From positions 5,002,001-5,066,000 of the forward strand of contig JAMKCF010000007.1 in assembly GCA_023634235.1 (NCBI GenBank): DNA of 64,000 bases, given 5' to 3'. The position numbers and the translations under genes were made by a program. Below, in pieces: positions 1 to 10,115 of this stretch. This DNA comes from Pisaster brevispinus. Taxonomy: Eukaryota > Echinodermata > Asteroidea > Forcipulatida > Asteriidae. Every line of letters starts with the position of its first letter. Within the stretch, counting starts at the first letter, position 1. The notes below the pieces were generated by a model that searched no databases, was not told where the DNA came from, and saw only the letters and a program-made list of their open reading frames with translations.

Positions 1-340
1 TCCTACAAAACCAGATCTGTTTCACAAGGAAATCTAGTTCCTACTTTATCAACATCCAATCCAGGAAAACGTATTTGCTGCTCGAGGAGTCAATTTACTC
101 AATGACCTCCCTGCGACACTCAAATACCCTTTGCCACCCGCTCTACTCAATTTTAAAGTTCATCTCTTCTGGCTGGCCCAGATTTTGGGTTTGTAATCGC
201 CCTTGGGGTTTTTACTGTGATATACTGATTCTCTGAACCTTGCCTCACTGTCTGGTAATTTGTTATATTCTCTGTAATATCTTTGTACATGTCTCATACA
301 ATTTTCTATTTTTATGTGAATAAATGTTTGCAATTGCTGG
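1..340 (+). mobile_element. Possible decayed 3' end of a non-LTR retrotransposon
   Basis: From about position 71 one frame reads VFAARGVNLLNDLPATLKYP and then a lysine/leucine-rich tail ending LFWLAQ. This resembles the C-terminal end of LINE reverse-transcriptase ORFs (an 'aR..WN.LP' motif followed by a short helical tail). The segment before position 70 is open in another frame, so at least one frameshift is needed. A GAATAAATG string follows near 318. Recognition is by pattern only. It lies in the dynein intron downstream of the 427-522 exon. Confidence 0.3.
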
Positions 341-426
341 GCACATTTGAAAAACAGTGTTTCACTTAAAAGGTTCCCCCAGGATGAACAAGAAATGAAT
401 AAATAAATAAACTAATAAATACTTAC

Positions 427-522
427 AGTTAGCTGTTTGTCAAACCAGGAATCCACGAAACCTTGCAGCTGCGAGTGCAGACTGTCCATCAAGGAACGGA
501 ACTCCAGATAGTCAACATCAAA
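427..522 (-). CDS. DNAH5: Axonemal dynein heavy chain, tail exon (ninth and last in window)
   Basis: This 96-bp exon (32 codons, phase 0 at both ends) starts after TTTGCAG with FDVDYLEFRSLMDSL and ends DKQLT before GTAAGT. Its start matches the phase-0 end of the 1286-1487 exon. In the DNAH5/DNAH8 family the equivalent stretch (an EFD.D...F sequence after the 'KKK.YD.LD.R' segment) belongs to the heavy-chain tail, which dimerises and binds intermediate chains in the outer dynein arm of cilia. The remaining coding sequence (linker, AAA+ motor, microtubule-binding stalk) must lie beyond the window to the left. Confidence 0.85.
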
Positions 523-699
523 CTGCAAAGAAAATGCGAAAAAATGTTGCACATATTAATCAAAAGACAATTTTTTTTGCAAAAGGTTAATAGAACAAAG
601 TCTATCCAGTGGCAACATTATGTCACATGCCCCGTGTTTCTACACGTACTTCATGCCCAACGGTTTCGCTACTTCCAGCTCCAAAGCTAGCGTACATTT

Positions 700-1115
700 T
701 GGTCACGGTTTTCATGAAGGGACGGGCAATATCGAAAAACAAATTTTCTACATTTTGGGTTTTGTTTTCCACTGCTTGCCTTTCAGTATGATTTTAAGCC
801 ATACTGAACTACTGCTTAATCAAAATTATCTTAACTACATTAAGTGGTAAGTGGCCATTCATCGAAGTAATTGCATTTTGCATTTTTCGCAAACAGACGG
901 GCATCCCCAGACTTATGCACAAAAAAAACATTGTAAAAAATGGACGGGCAAGTAGGTCAAGTCAAGTTTGCGTTTTCACGAAGAGACGGGCTCGACAGCG
1001 TGCGAATGATCATGTGACATGCCCACCCTTCAAATTGTAAAAACATACAATATAAATAAGTGCAAACGTAGATCATCATGATTTTGCAATTTCACAAAGA
1101 GAGACGGGCACATTT
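700..1115. repeat. Five scattered copies of a GACGGGC-centred motif
   Basis: Related strings occur near 718, 893, 951, 984 and 1100: a T-rich stretch, then CACGAAGAGACGGGC or close variants. Spacing is irregular (roughly 35-175 bp), so this is a degenerate interspersed motif and not a clean tandem array. It lies in a dynein intron. No coding potential was recognised around it. Confidence 0.4.
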
Positions 1116-1285
1116 GACAAATAAATGCAATGCATTGGTATCTGTTTTTTTATATTATTGATAATATTTAACTCTTAAAAAAAAAACCATTTAAACTGCA
1201 GAAGGAAGAGACGTCATACCATTAAAGTTTAACAATAAAGTGAAATATTCTAGTTACTATTCTAATTATTATTAACCGTTCTCAC

Positions 1286-1487
1286 CTCCCCTTTGCGATG
1301 GTCAAGGACGTCATAATTCTTCTTCTTGTAGGTGGCTGTGATGCCTTGGAATCGGATGAAGATGGAGTCAATTCCCTCGATCTTGACCTCTCCCAGCGAG
1401 CTCATACTCTCCATGGTGTTGACCATATCAGCGATGCGCTCGAGACGCTTGCAGAACGTGTCAAACTTGCCAAAGATGTAGTTCTCA
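1286..1487 (-). CDS. DNAH5: Axonemal dynein heavy chain, tail exon (eighth in window)
   Basis: This 202-bp exon lies between acceptor TTTCCACAG and donor GTGAGA. It takes two bases (AG) from the previous exon to make Ser, then reads ENYIFGKFDTFCKRLERIAD ... KIEGIDSIFIRFQG ... YKKKNYDVLDHRKGE and ends in phase 0. The 'YIFGKF..F..RL' and 'KKK.YD.LD.R' motifs are typical of DNAH5/DNAH8 tails. Together with the 2489-2608 exon, this supports an outer-arm gamma-type heavy chain. Confidence 0.9.
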
Positions 1488-1654
1488 CTGTGGAAACCAG
1501 TTAGTTAAGATCGGATTAATATTTATCACAATTGTTATCTGTTCAACACACACCTAAATAATAATCCTGTATAATAAAATAACTATTTTTAAGTATTTTT
1601 TTGTTACAAGTACATGTAGGTTGTACACAAACAAATAATAATGGTTTTGGGGTT

Positions 1655-1800
1655 GAACAAAGACAAATTGACTGGAGTGGGATTTGAACCAACGACCTCC
1701 GGTTTGACGTGCCTGCGTTCTACCAACTGAGCTATCTAGCCCTATGTTGGTGGTCTTCCTGTTTTGTCAATAACTTTGTTTGGGGGTGCCAGTCAGAAAC
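1655..1800 (-). repeat. tRNA-derived SINE copy
   Basis: On the minus strand a tRNA-like head has an A-box (TAGCTCAGTTGGTAGA) and a B-box (GGTTCAAATCC). The 5' flank (ACAAAG..ATTGAC...) and 3' flank (TTTGTTCAA) are shared with the copies at about 13.8 and 29.05 kb. Shared flanks beyond the tRNA part, and a poor anticodon stem, argue for a SINE and not a functional tRNA gene. Confidence 0.7.
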
Positions 1801-2001
1801 CAATCAACCGTTAACTGTCGTGTAGCAAGGGATCACACCCAAGTTTACGATACAACCCGGGAAGCGGCAGCCAGGGGATCACCCTAAGGGGATGCGACTT
1901 TTTTATTTCACATTAAAGTTATAAACCCTTGTGGCTTGTAACTTGATATAAAAATAATTCAAAAATACTCATTTTCCCGCAGAGGTTAAAATGTAAAAAT
2001 G

Positions 2002-2464
2002 CTGTAAGGTAGGGTCATAGCTTGGTTTTTTGTCAAAGTACATGTAATGCTCATTTGTAGGCAAAATTATCAAACAAGATACAATAACAGAAACCTGTGA
2101 AAGTTTCAGCTGAATACAGTGTCTACTTGCTGAGAAAATAACAACAAACTGTCCCATTATCTTCACAAGATCATTGAATCCATCACTGTTTAATAGCGAG
2201 GTGACAGCAGTTACCAACAGAATCTCTGGCCGCAGCATTCGCAAACACCAACCCTCTTTAACTCTGAGAAACGATTCGTGCATAAATCTGTTTCTCCGAT
2301 TCGAATGTTTTTATTGATTTCCTATCAGCCGAGGGCATTTCAGACAAAATAATTTCGCTGGCTACTTGCTACCATTACCATCTTTATAAGAAGTAAGCTT
2401 TCGGATAGAATTCACATTAAAACCATTTTTCGGAGTCATTACCAAAGTATGACCCTACCTTTCA
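2002..2464. mobile_element. Short inverted-repeat element (MITE-like)
   Basis: AAGGTAGGGTCATAGCTTGG near 2005 is repeated inverted near 2442-2462 (AAAGGTAGGGTCATACTTTGG on the other strand). A relative of the right end recurs in the epsilon tandem units near 41615, 45026 and 48428. The 104-aa minus-strand frame inside resembles nothing and is not called a gene. No target duplication is clear. Confidence 0.45.
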
Positions 2465-2488
2465 AATTGACAAGAAGGACACCCCTAC

Positions 2489-2608
2489 CTGAACTCAAAC
2501 TGCCTCTCCTCAGGCGTCTCCTTCAGCCTCTCCTTTGTCTTGTGGAAGCATTTCTGGTACTCGTCATTCAGATAGATACAGTCATTCAGTCTCTTCAGCA
2601 AGTCAGGT
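2489..2608 (-). CDS. DNAH5: Axonemal dynein heavy chain, tail exon (seventh in window; 3' side of the giant intron)
   Basis: This 120-bp exon lies between acceptor TTTATTGTAG and donor GTAGGG. Its first base A completes the AG left by the 56316-56497 exon to give Arg. It then reads PDLLKRLNDCIYLNDEYQKC and FHKTKERLKETPEERQFEF, and leaves AG for the next exon (Ser). The 'EYQ..FHKT' motif follows '..KAYI......IW' in DNAH5-type tails, as found here across the intron. No exon therefore seems to be missing between 2608 and 56316. Confidence 0.9.
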
Positions 2609-2649
2609 CTACAATAAACAAGAGCAAAGATAAATTCATATTAAAATAA

Positions 2650-4139
2650 CTCACAGAATCTACAAAGCAGGGTCCTCCCAAGGATTTTTTTTTCAAAAAT
2701 GTTGGGGCATTTCAGATTTTTTTTTTTTTTTAAAGCCGGTTACTAGAGTCTGAACCAGGTGAGAAATGACGTCAAAGCTTTACTAAACGCACTATAGGGG
2801 TCAGACCAGGTTTGACCCGGGGAAGCTGATGGAACACAAACCAATGATGAATTAGTGAGGAAAGGAGACCAGAGCTTGTCATACCCAAGTGTAAAACTGA
2901 GCTTTACAGAAATTATTCCTTCACTTGTTTGCTAGAAGTGTAAATAATGTCTTAAGTTGTATAATCTTTGTTTTGTTGTAAAACCTTCATGTGTATTGTA
3001 AAAACAAATCCCTTTAAATTATTGCATAATTGTATTGTTTAAATCATGTAAATGTCTTTTATAACCTTTGTGATTATTTTTTATTTTATTTATTTTTTTT
3101 TTTTTTGGGGGGGGGACCTTTCGGCTGCTTTTATTCATTTTCTTAAAATAATAAACCAACAATAATAATACCAATAAAACATTTTTGCTCAGGGGTTCAT
3201 CGTAAACTCATTGTTTAAGTAAAACTGGATATTTTGACCAAATATTATCGATAAAAATAATAACAAAAACGGGAACTGAATATCAAAAAACTGTCCACTA
3301 TATAATTTCCTAATAACAAGGGAGCCAATCAAATTGTAGCAATTAAGAACTCTAATACCCCACGGTGATTTAATAATCGAGGTCTTCTGTTTACAAGAAA
3401 AAGTTTGGCCAAACAAAACCTCGGCTCGGCTTTAATATCCGTTCGGCTCTTTGTGAGCATCAGCACGCTGCCTAAGTCAGGAACAGCAGGTCAAACAGTT
3501 AATTAGACCGTGTGTTATTTGGTTGTGAAACCTAGGATGCCTGAACTCTGCAGCTTAAAATCTTGTGGGAACTAATGGATTCTCTTTTGAACAACGACAG
3601 GGCTACCCCCCCCCCCACCACTTCCTTGTGTGTGCCCGAGTTCTTGTACTGTAAGTGCATTATTTGCCCTAAATACCAAGGACTTACAATCTATCTCATG
3701 GATTGAAAGTGATGGTCTTAAAGTCGCACACAAGGGACACCATGTATTACGAGTGACTGTGAAGGGGCTATAGAGTATGCATTCTACCCACGATGAAAAC
3801 TGACTGAGAGGAAGGAAAGCAAACTGCAGGGCTGCGATCTGACATTCAACGTGCTACGAAATTTCATTACGGACAGACTTGGGCTCCAATTGCAGAAAGC
3901 TAAGATTAAACTTAAATGCGAACCAATCAATTATCTGCTGTAGCAAAGTCTGATGAAGTCACAACATAAAACTGATATCTCAACTTAAGATGAATTAAAT
4001 CGAGCCTCGGATGAGTTCTTCTACTGCATGTGATAACCTTTTTTCATTCAACTTCCACCAGTTGTGATGTTGTTCTGGATATATTATAGGTGTATGCATA
4101 TAAATGCCCTTTCCAGTTACTTGATGATATAAATCTACC
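2650..4139. other. Non-coding stretch before the first receptor
   Basis: No gene or RNA was recognised. There are T-runs near 2690-2730 and 3070-3115, the latter followed by a G-run, a C-run near 3607, and otherwise ordinary AT-rich sequence. The 75-aa minus-strand frame at 3189-3416 looks random. The last few hundred bases are the 5' region of alpha1. The AAGTGACAGTGCC motif found upstream of other receptors was not seen here. Confidence 0.5.
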
Positions 4140-5075
4140 ATGAACACCACATCCACAGTACCGTCGGGTCTGTCCCCAGTCCTCATCGCCCTCCGTACTT
4201 GTTTCATCGCCATCATTGCACTGCTGATTATCTCTGGGAATATTCTTTCAATTGCCGTGACACGCCGTGTGACCAACTTAGCTGACAGCACCAAGGTTCT
4301 GATGACATCACTGGCTGTGTTTGACCTGCTGCTGGGTTTTTCCACGCTGTTCAGCGTTGTAGCATCTGCTCTGGATAGATGGCCGTTTGGTGAAGTTGGA
4401 TGTGAACTGTTGACAGTAGGAGAGTACCTCATCCTGTTTATGTCCAAGCTGTCAGTTATCTTCATAAATATTGAAAGATATATCGCAGTCAGCCGGCCGT
4501 ACAAGTTTCCCATGTGGTGTACGAGACCCCGATTCATCGTACTTCTATTTACAGCAACTGTCGCCTCGTTGATCGTGATCATCGGCTTAAAAGTGACACT
4601 TCAAGAAACTGCGATGTACTATTCAACATCAGCATTTTGTTTCGATGCTAACACCAGCAGAGCTGGAGCAGCTCTCCGCCTCCTCGTAGGCGACTTAATC
4701 CCAACTCTCGTAATGACCTATGTATACCGTCGTCTGATCAAAATAAGTCGCCGACATCAACTCAGAAACAATCACGCCGGACAAAATCACCTTCGGGAAA
4801 ACAAAGCCCTGAAGACCTTCCTGGTGATCACGGTCGCATTAAGTGTTTGCTACACACCATTTCTGCTCTTAAGGACAGTGGAATGTTTTGCAGGTGTCGC
4901 TGGCCCCAAGTTCCTTGAGTTTACAACATTATGGTTGGCTGTGTGCAACAGTTTGTTTAATCTCTACATCTACTGTTTATTTAACGAGTCGTTCCGTCAG
5001 GCGGCCAAGAAAATCATCTCTCAAAAAGTTCGCTTCTGCAAAGCGTCAGTTGAACCTGAAAGTGTTGAGACTTGA
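4140..5075 (+). CDS. Class A GPCR alpha1 (intact, single exon)
   Basis: A 311-aa seven-helix receptor in one exon. The N-terminus MNTTSTVPSG has an N-glycosylation sequon at Asn2. TM1 carries SGN (Asn34 = N1.50) and TM2 LAVFD (Asp62 = D2.50). Cys88 (3.25) can pair with the ECL2 cysteine in AFCFDAN. ERY (Arg113 = R3.50) follows TM3. TM6 has CYTP in place of CWxP, and TM7 reads NSLFNLYIY, so Leu replaces the NPxxY proline. Helix 8 is FNESFRQAAKKII. Position 3.32 is Glu95 and not the aminergic Asp; the other subfamilies have a non-acidic residue there. The ligand is unknown; class A family identity is clear. The start is the first ATG giving the family N-terminus. It is the only complete alpha copy; TM4 onward recurs, truncated, at 17314 and 23967. 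Confidence 0.93.
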   Translation: MNTTSTVPSGLSPVLIALRTCFIAIIALLIISGNILSIAVTRRVTNLADSTKVLMTSLAVFDLLLGFSTLFSVVASALDRWPFGEVGCELLTVGEYLILFMSKLSVIFINIERYIAVSRPYKFPMWCTRPRFIVLLFTATVASLIVIIGLKVTLQETAMYYSTSAFCFDANTSRAGAALRLLVGDLIPTLVMTYVYRRLIKISRRHQLRNNHAGQNHLRENKALKTFLVITVALSVCYTPFLLLRTVECFAGVAGPKFLEFTTLWLAVCNSLFNLYIYCLFNESFRQAAKKIISQKVRFCKASVEPESVET

Positions 5076-5159
5076 AGTCAAAAACTGCACTCAACATGTT
5101 TTCATGCAAGTATTTTGCAGTTAAAAAACAAAAAAACAAACATTTCTTTATTAATATTA

Positions 5160-5470
5160 GTAGACATTGCTCTCAGTGCTTGTTTCATCGCCACAATTGC
5201 ACTGCTGATTTCATTTGGGAATATTATTTGAATTGCAGTGACACGGTGTGTAACAAACTTGGCTGACAGCACCAAGAATCTGGTGACATCACTGACATGA
5301 CTGGTTGTGTGTACGACCTCCTTGGACTCTTAACACTTTTCAGTTCTGTAGCATCAACATAATCAACCCTCGATACATGGCCATTTAGTTATGTTTATTG
5401 CCAATATTATGGTAGCACCAACTTTTGGCTATTCTTCTATGTCAGCACTTTCAGTTAATGTGTAAAAAAA
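5160..5470 (+). pseudogene. GPCR fragment phi1 (TM1-TM3 only)
   Basis: About 85 bp after alpha1 stops, receptor-like sequence begins at TM1 (TCFIATIALLISFGNII, then a TGA in frame) and continues IAVTRCVTNLADSTKNL..., with further stops and small indels. It ends after the WPF... region before TM4. There is no start codon. The same TM1 stop is in phi2 and phi3, so the fragment was dead before the module was copied. Phi1 is more decayed than the other two. Confidence 0.8.
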
Positions 5471-5490
5471 TTGACGGGTTACATCATAAG

Positions 5491-6984
5491 GGCAATTCCA
5501 TGGAAAGGTGGACATTACATGAAAATTTTTACTTCAAGAAATGAAAGTTTAGGCATTACAATTTATTTATATATGAGTTCTAGTTTTGCATTGTGAATTT
5601 TTTTTTTTTAAAGCATTAAGATTTTTCAAAATATGACCAAAATTGTTTTAAGGACAATTTGTGCAAAAAATCCATGAAAAAATGGTAATTAGAAATGATA
5701 TGATATTTCAAAGTAAATAATGGAACAAAACCAAGCTAAATGATTAATTATATTGTTATAAGTCATGTTTCTTTCCTGCCCAGAAAGAAGGTTGATATTT
5801 CATCACTGCTTAATTCTACGCATGGGAATATTATGCATTAGAGACATTGTAACGCGAGTTACCGAAACACCTACTTTTTCCTCTAATAATTTTTCTGAAC
5901 TAAATAAAATGGTGAGATTCATTATTTTCTAATTAAACCCAATACTTTAACTTCCTATGATGCATTTTCTGCTAATTCATCACAATATTTTAAAAATAAG
6001 CATCTAAAAGCTGTAACACGAGTTACCATGTAACGCGAGTTACCGTAGGTAACACGAGTTACCACCAGTTTGATGCAGTTTTTCAATACAAATGTATGGC
6101 CCATGTGTGTTTTAGGGCTTAATGTAATGTAATTATATGTAATACATGTATAACTGAACTAAAACAAAAGAGGGCAGCAATATGAAGACCTACCCACAAT
6201 GCACTTGTGCACACTCCTTAGTAACATGCCCATGGCTTTTTTCATTTACCTTTTCTGGAAAGCAGTAATTTCTTTCCATTTACTTTTGTAAGTGTAGTGT
6301 ACAGCTGGTCGGAATATCCAATGGAATCATACTGGATGCATCCAACATTTTGTTCACAACATAAATGTACATAAGTTGTACGTGCACCATACATGTGTGT
6401 GTACATACTGTATGTACGGACATGTATGCCAGTGTGTAGCTGGATGAGTTAGTTAGTAGTTACATAAGTGGGTAATCCTACTTGTTATCAACTTGTTTTA
6501 TGTAGTACATGTTGCAAACTTGACATGAACTTTAGATATGCATGAAATGAGGCATTGTTTTTTCGCAGACAAGCTGTAACACGAGTTACCGTAACGCGAG
6601 TTACTGACATGAGAGGTCCTTTCTGATTTTTTATCAATTGTTTTGTTATTATTTGAATGTAATCATGCATCATACATGCCTATGTCATAGAAACACAGAA
6701 AAGTTTCCATCAGGGTTGCCCAGTTTGAGGAGACTTTGAAAACATAGCTGATGTCGTTTTATGCTATGTCCTTCTTATGTAACATGAGTTACCGAAAATA
6801 AAGGTGTTGCCAAAAGAAGACAAAAGGTGTTTTTAAATTTTTTTTTTGGGGGGGGTTGTTAATCATAACCCTTGTAATGTTCCTCAGAGAAATTCTATTT
6901 AGCTGACCTCAAAATAAAAGAATACCAGCCCAAACAATCATGGAACTACCCATTAAATGTAACGCGAGTTACCGTGGAATTGCC
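5491..6984. mobile_element. Non-autonomous DNA transposon, 1.5 kb, rich in a GTAAC..GTTAC motif
   Basis: Terminal inverted repeats GGCAATTCCA(T/C)GG bound the element. The flanks repeat CATAAG (5485-5490 and 6985-6990), a target duplication of up to 6 bp (4 bp if the ends start GGG). Modules 2 and 3 have the empty site, ACATCGTAAGTTGAATTT near 18250 and 24880. Inside, GTAACGCGAGTTACC or variants occur about eight times (near 5850, 6015-6060, 6575-6605, 6779, 6959), the last next to the right terminus. There is no transposase frame. The superfamily is not assigned. Confidence 0.85.
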
Positions 6985-6990
6985 CATAAG

Positions 6991-7647
6991 TTGAATTTCT
7001 GTGCTAGCTGTAGAAGCGAGGAATGCTTACAATAACGTGACGTACAGACACACACAAAAGCAAAAAAAAAAACCCTTGCTAACCTATGAAACAGTAAGAT
7101 TTTCTAGCAAGCTTCCTTTAGCACTGATTGTTTGCTTACAGTAAGCAGAGAATTAAATTGGCCCCGTCTTCTACATGTACCAAACAAGGTACATGTACAT
7201 GTATAACTGTGCTGCCCAGCAAAACGAAATTAGGCCCAAAGATGGAAATGGAGCAAAAAGAAAGGGAAAAAAGGAGGGGGGGGTGCAACTGAATCAGTTT
7301 CCGAGCCGTGTTTACTCTTGCAGTATGGACTTACCATAATGCATGATAATGAAGCCTTAAATAGACAAAATAATCTGGCGGTGAGAAACTGCAGTGGCTG
7401 TCATTTTTAAATTGAAATTGATTTCTCTGCCAATTGCTCGACAGCAGCCTTGACAAGACGCTCTGATCGTTACGGTGAGCTAAAAGCTCACAGCATCATT
7501 AGACGTAAGGTTGGATGGGCACAAGTTAATATGGATAACTTGTTTGATTAACAAAAACGTATGGACCACTTTGGCAGGATCTAATTGAACTGCAAAATGC
7601 TATTTCACGTAAGTTTGAACAGAAAAACGGTCAATACAGTGACTTTA
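6991..7647. other. Inter-receptor DNA conserved in all modules
   Basis: No gene was seen. The stretch aligns with 18255-18925 and 24885-25560. It includes a conserved string with GCTGATTGTTTGCTTACAGTAAGCA, a G-run of variable length near 7278, and a segment before beta beginning TCTGGCGGTGAGAAACTGCA. It may contain beta regulatory DNA, but nothing specific is recognised. Confidence 0.5.
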
Positions 7648-8331
7648 AAACCCTGCGCTGCGACAGACTACCAGTTGAAAACTGGCTAATTATGCGTTTT
7701 TGTTAATTACTCTGCTTATGAATTCATTCGAAATCTCATTTTTCATGACTTTGTACATATTACACTAGAGAAACAAGTTGTAGAATTTGAGTGGCCTGGG
7801 TAAGTTCATTCACCTGCTGGATCAGTTACAAGCTACCAGCCACCAGGAATTCCCATTGACTGTGTACAAACCTAAACAAGCCTTGGCATCTGGGTGTGGG
7901 GTAATTGATACTTTGTTGCAAAGCTGCCCTAGTTGAAGCATGGAGGAGAGTGAAGCCAGGCCTTCGGTTTCTATGAATGGGCTGTTTATAATCTCGTGTG
8001 TGTGGGGGGGGGGGGGGGGGTAGCCGGCGGTGCTTTGAAGTTGCCTGCCTGAACAGTTGTTTGACTCAAGTTGATGAAATGGAGCAATTGGGAGTTGGAG
8101 CGATGTCTGTTATTTTGTGGGCACGCTTTTGATAGTAATTTTTTTTTATCCGCCCCTGACGCCCCTGAAATGGTTATACAATCTGTAGACCCTCGGACAG
8201 CATTTGGAAATGCTTACAGTCCATTTATGCAGGGGTATGTGCCCCGCGTTCATTTAGTTACGCACTGCCAGTTGGAAACTGGTATACTGTTCTCATGTGT
8301 GTTGATTGTGTTACTGCGCAGCGCAGGGTTT
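7648..8331. mobile_element. MITE-like insertion with AAACCCTGCGCTGCG ends
   Basis: ACCCTGCGCTGCG at the left end is inverted at the right end (CGCAGCGCAGGGTT). A second inner pair, ACCAGTTG/CAACTGG, lies just inside each end. Modules 2 and 3 read straight through at the same point (GCGACTTTAAGAGGATC), so the insertion is specific to module 1. The target duplication is short (TA or TTTA) and cannot be fixed because of an adjacent A difference. The 106-aa frame at 8071-8391 spans the right end and is not a gene. Confidence 0.75.
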
Positions 8332-9154
8332 AGAGGATCAGGTGCTTTGATGAGTATGCATCGGGATACTCCAATGCTGCGTTCACGCTAAAGACATCGA
8401 GAAAAATTAACAGAGTTGTTGTAGTGTTTGATGTACCCAGGAAGGAGAATTTGACTGCGCCGTTGAGGAACTTTGCTATGAAAACAAGTTAATCAACTGT
8501 TTAGGTTTTGAGGCATTGCATGGGTAGGTATCAATGTATATTCAGTTTGCAGTAGCACCATCTGTATCTACTTAGCTGTGTGGATTTTTTCTTTGAGAAC
8601 TTGTCTTGCTATTTATTCTACTGCCCCGGAGTGAATTTCAGAGTTCAGTAGACTACTTAGTTCTGGAGAAAAAAAAAAACTATCCTGCTTAAAACTACGA
8701 TCTGGGTGGAAGTAAAGAAATCAGACATATCTACTTCTTTTGCTTAGTGGATCAAGGAGCCTTCTCGTTATGAACTTCACTGTCACCAAGTGAGTTCCTA
8801 ATTGGTCTCAAAGTTTCGACTAGCCTGCTCTAGACTTCAGGAGACTGAAGAGTTTTTCAAATGATGGTCTCTTGATCAACTGTGTTGTCATTTTTAAAGG
8901 TTGACACATTGACGTGCGATGCTTTGAACTTTGCAAACAAATGCATGAGACGCAAGGTGGAATTCAATAACAATCTCTGGAATTCTTCTTATGTACTTCT
9001 CAATTCTTATTTTTTATTTTGGGTGAGTGTGTCAGCAAGGCTGAAAGTTGCATGCAGTGAGTGCATTTCCAGCATTTCCGTTACATGTACATCTCAACCA
9101 TCTGGCACGTCTGTTGGTGACTTGACTTTTGAATTCAGTGCAGCATTGAATCAA

Positions 9155-10115
9155 ATGCGTTGGATCAAGCCGACAATGAACACTACAGCCATAGAGTCGT
9201 CGGGCCTGTCCCCCATCCTCATTGTCCTTCGTACTTGTTGCATCGCCGTCTTTGCACTGCTGATTCTATCTGGGAATATTCTTTCAATTGCCGTGACACG
9301 CCGTGTGACCAACTTAGCTGACAGCACCAAGGTTCTGATGACATCACTGGCTGTGTATGACCTCCTGATTGGACTCTTGACTGTGTTAAGTGTTGTCGCG
9401 TCTGCTCTGGACAGGTGGCCCTTCGGTGAGTTACTTTGCAAAGTGACTGTTGTAACAGCAATAATTTTCTTTAGTATGTCACTGCATTCCGTTATCTTTT
9501 TGAACATTGAACGTTACATTGCCATCACTCGCCCCTATAAGTTTCCAGTCTGGTGTTCAAGAAGACGCAGCATCGTACTTGTACTTGTGTTTTCAACAGC
9601 ATCGTTGCTTTTCGCCATCTGCTATAGCATCACGCTAGCAGAGTGGGGAATAACTGCCCATTATTTTGCCACTCCCGCACTGTGTTTTTACAAGGATAGT
9701 ACTGCTGCTGAAGTTGTGTTTTTCCTCCTGTTTATGGACATAATCCCAGTATTAATCATGACAACTGTATACATCCGTTTGATTAAAATCAGTCGTGATC
9801 ACGAACGGCGTATGCAGCAAAACGGTCGAGCCAACAATCGGCCCGATCACAAAGCTCTGAAAACATTTCTCACAGTCACTCTGACTCTGGCAGGATGTTA
9901 TACTCCAATCTTTATTCTGGAAATTATAGAGCCTTTGAAGTCTGTGCCTATGCCCCAGATGGCTCCAAGGCATACTGATGTGGCTGACATTTTGTAATAG
10001 CATTTTTAATGTTTACATCTACTGCTTCTTCAACAAGTCATTCAGCCAACTGGCTAAGACAATCCTTTTACGAGGAATCACTTGCAAGAGATCAGTTGCA
10101 CCCATCAATATTTAA
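9155..10115 (+). pseudogene. Class A GPCR beta1, frameshifted in ECL3
   Basis: Compared with beta2 and beta3, TM1-TM6 are intact: N-terminus MRWIKPTMNTTAIESSGLSP, SGN, LAVYD, ERYIAI, CYTP. One extra T at about 9951 (CCTATGCCCC against CCTAGCCCC) then shifts the frame. The original frame ends at 9997 in unrelated residues. The lost TM7 and tail (CNSIFNVYIYCFFNKSF... to VAPINI) are still readable in the next frame to the TAA at 10115. Two in-frame ATGs (9155, 9176) are conserved in all beta copies; 9176 matches the start used by other subfamilies. Without TM7 it should not signal, so it is called a recent pseudogene. A sequencing error at one base would also explain it. Confidence 0.85.

Noticed and set aside
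3995..4582. 195-aa minus-strand ORF and similar 70-170-aa antisense frames over every receptor
   Set aside because: They recur only because the plus-strand TM1-TM3 coding sequence is conserved. The antisense translation has no domain and ends arbitrarily in each copy.
8071..8391. 106-aa ORF before beta1
   Set aside because: It spans the right end of a module-1-specific insertion, and sister modules have no such frame.
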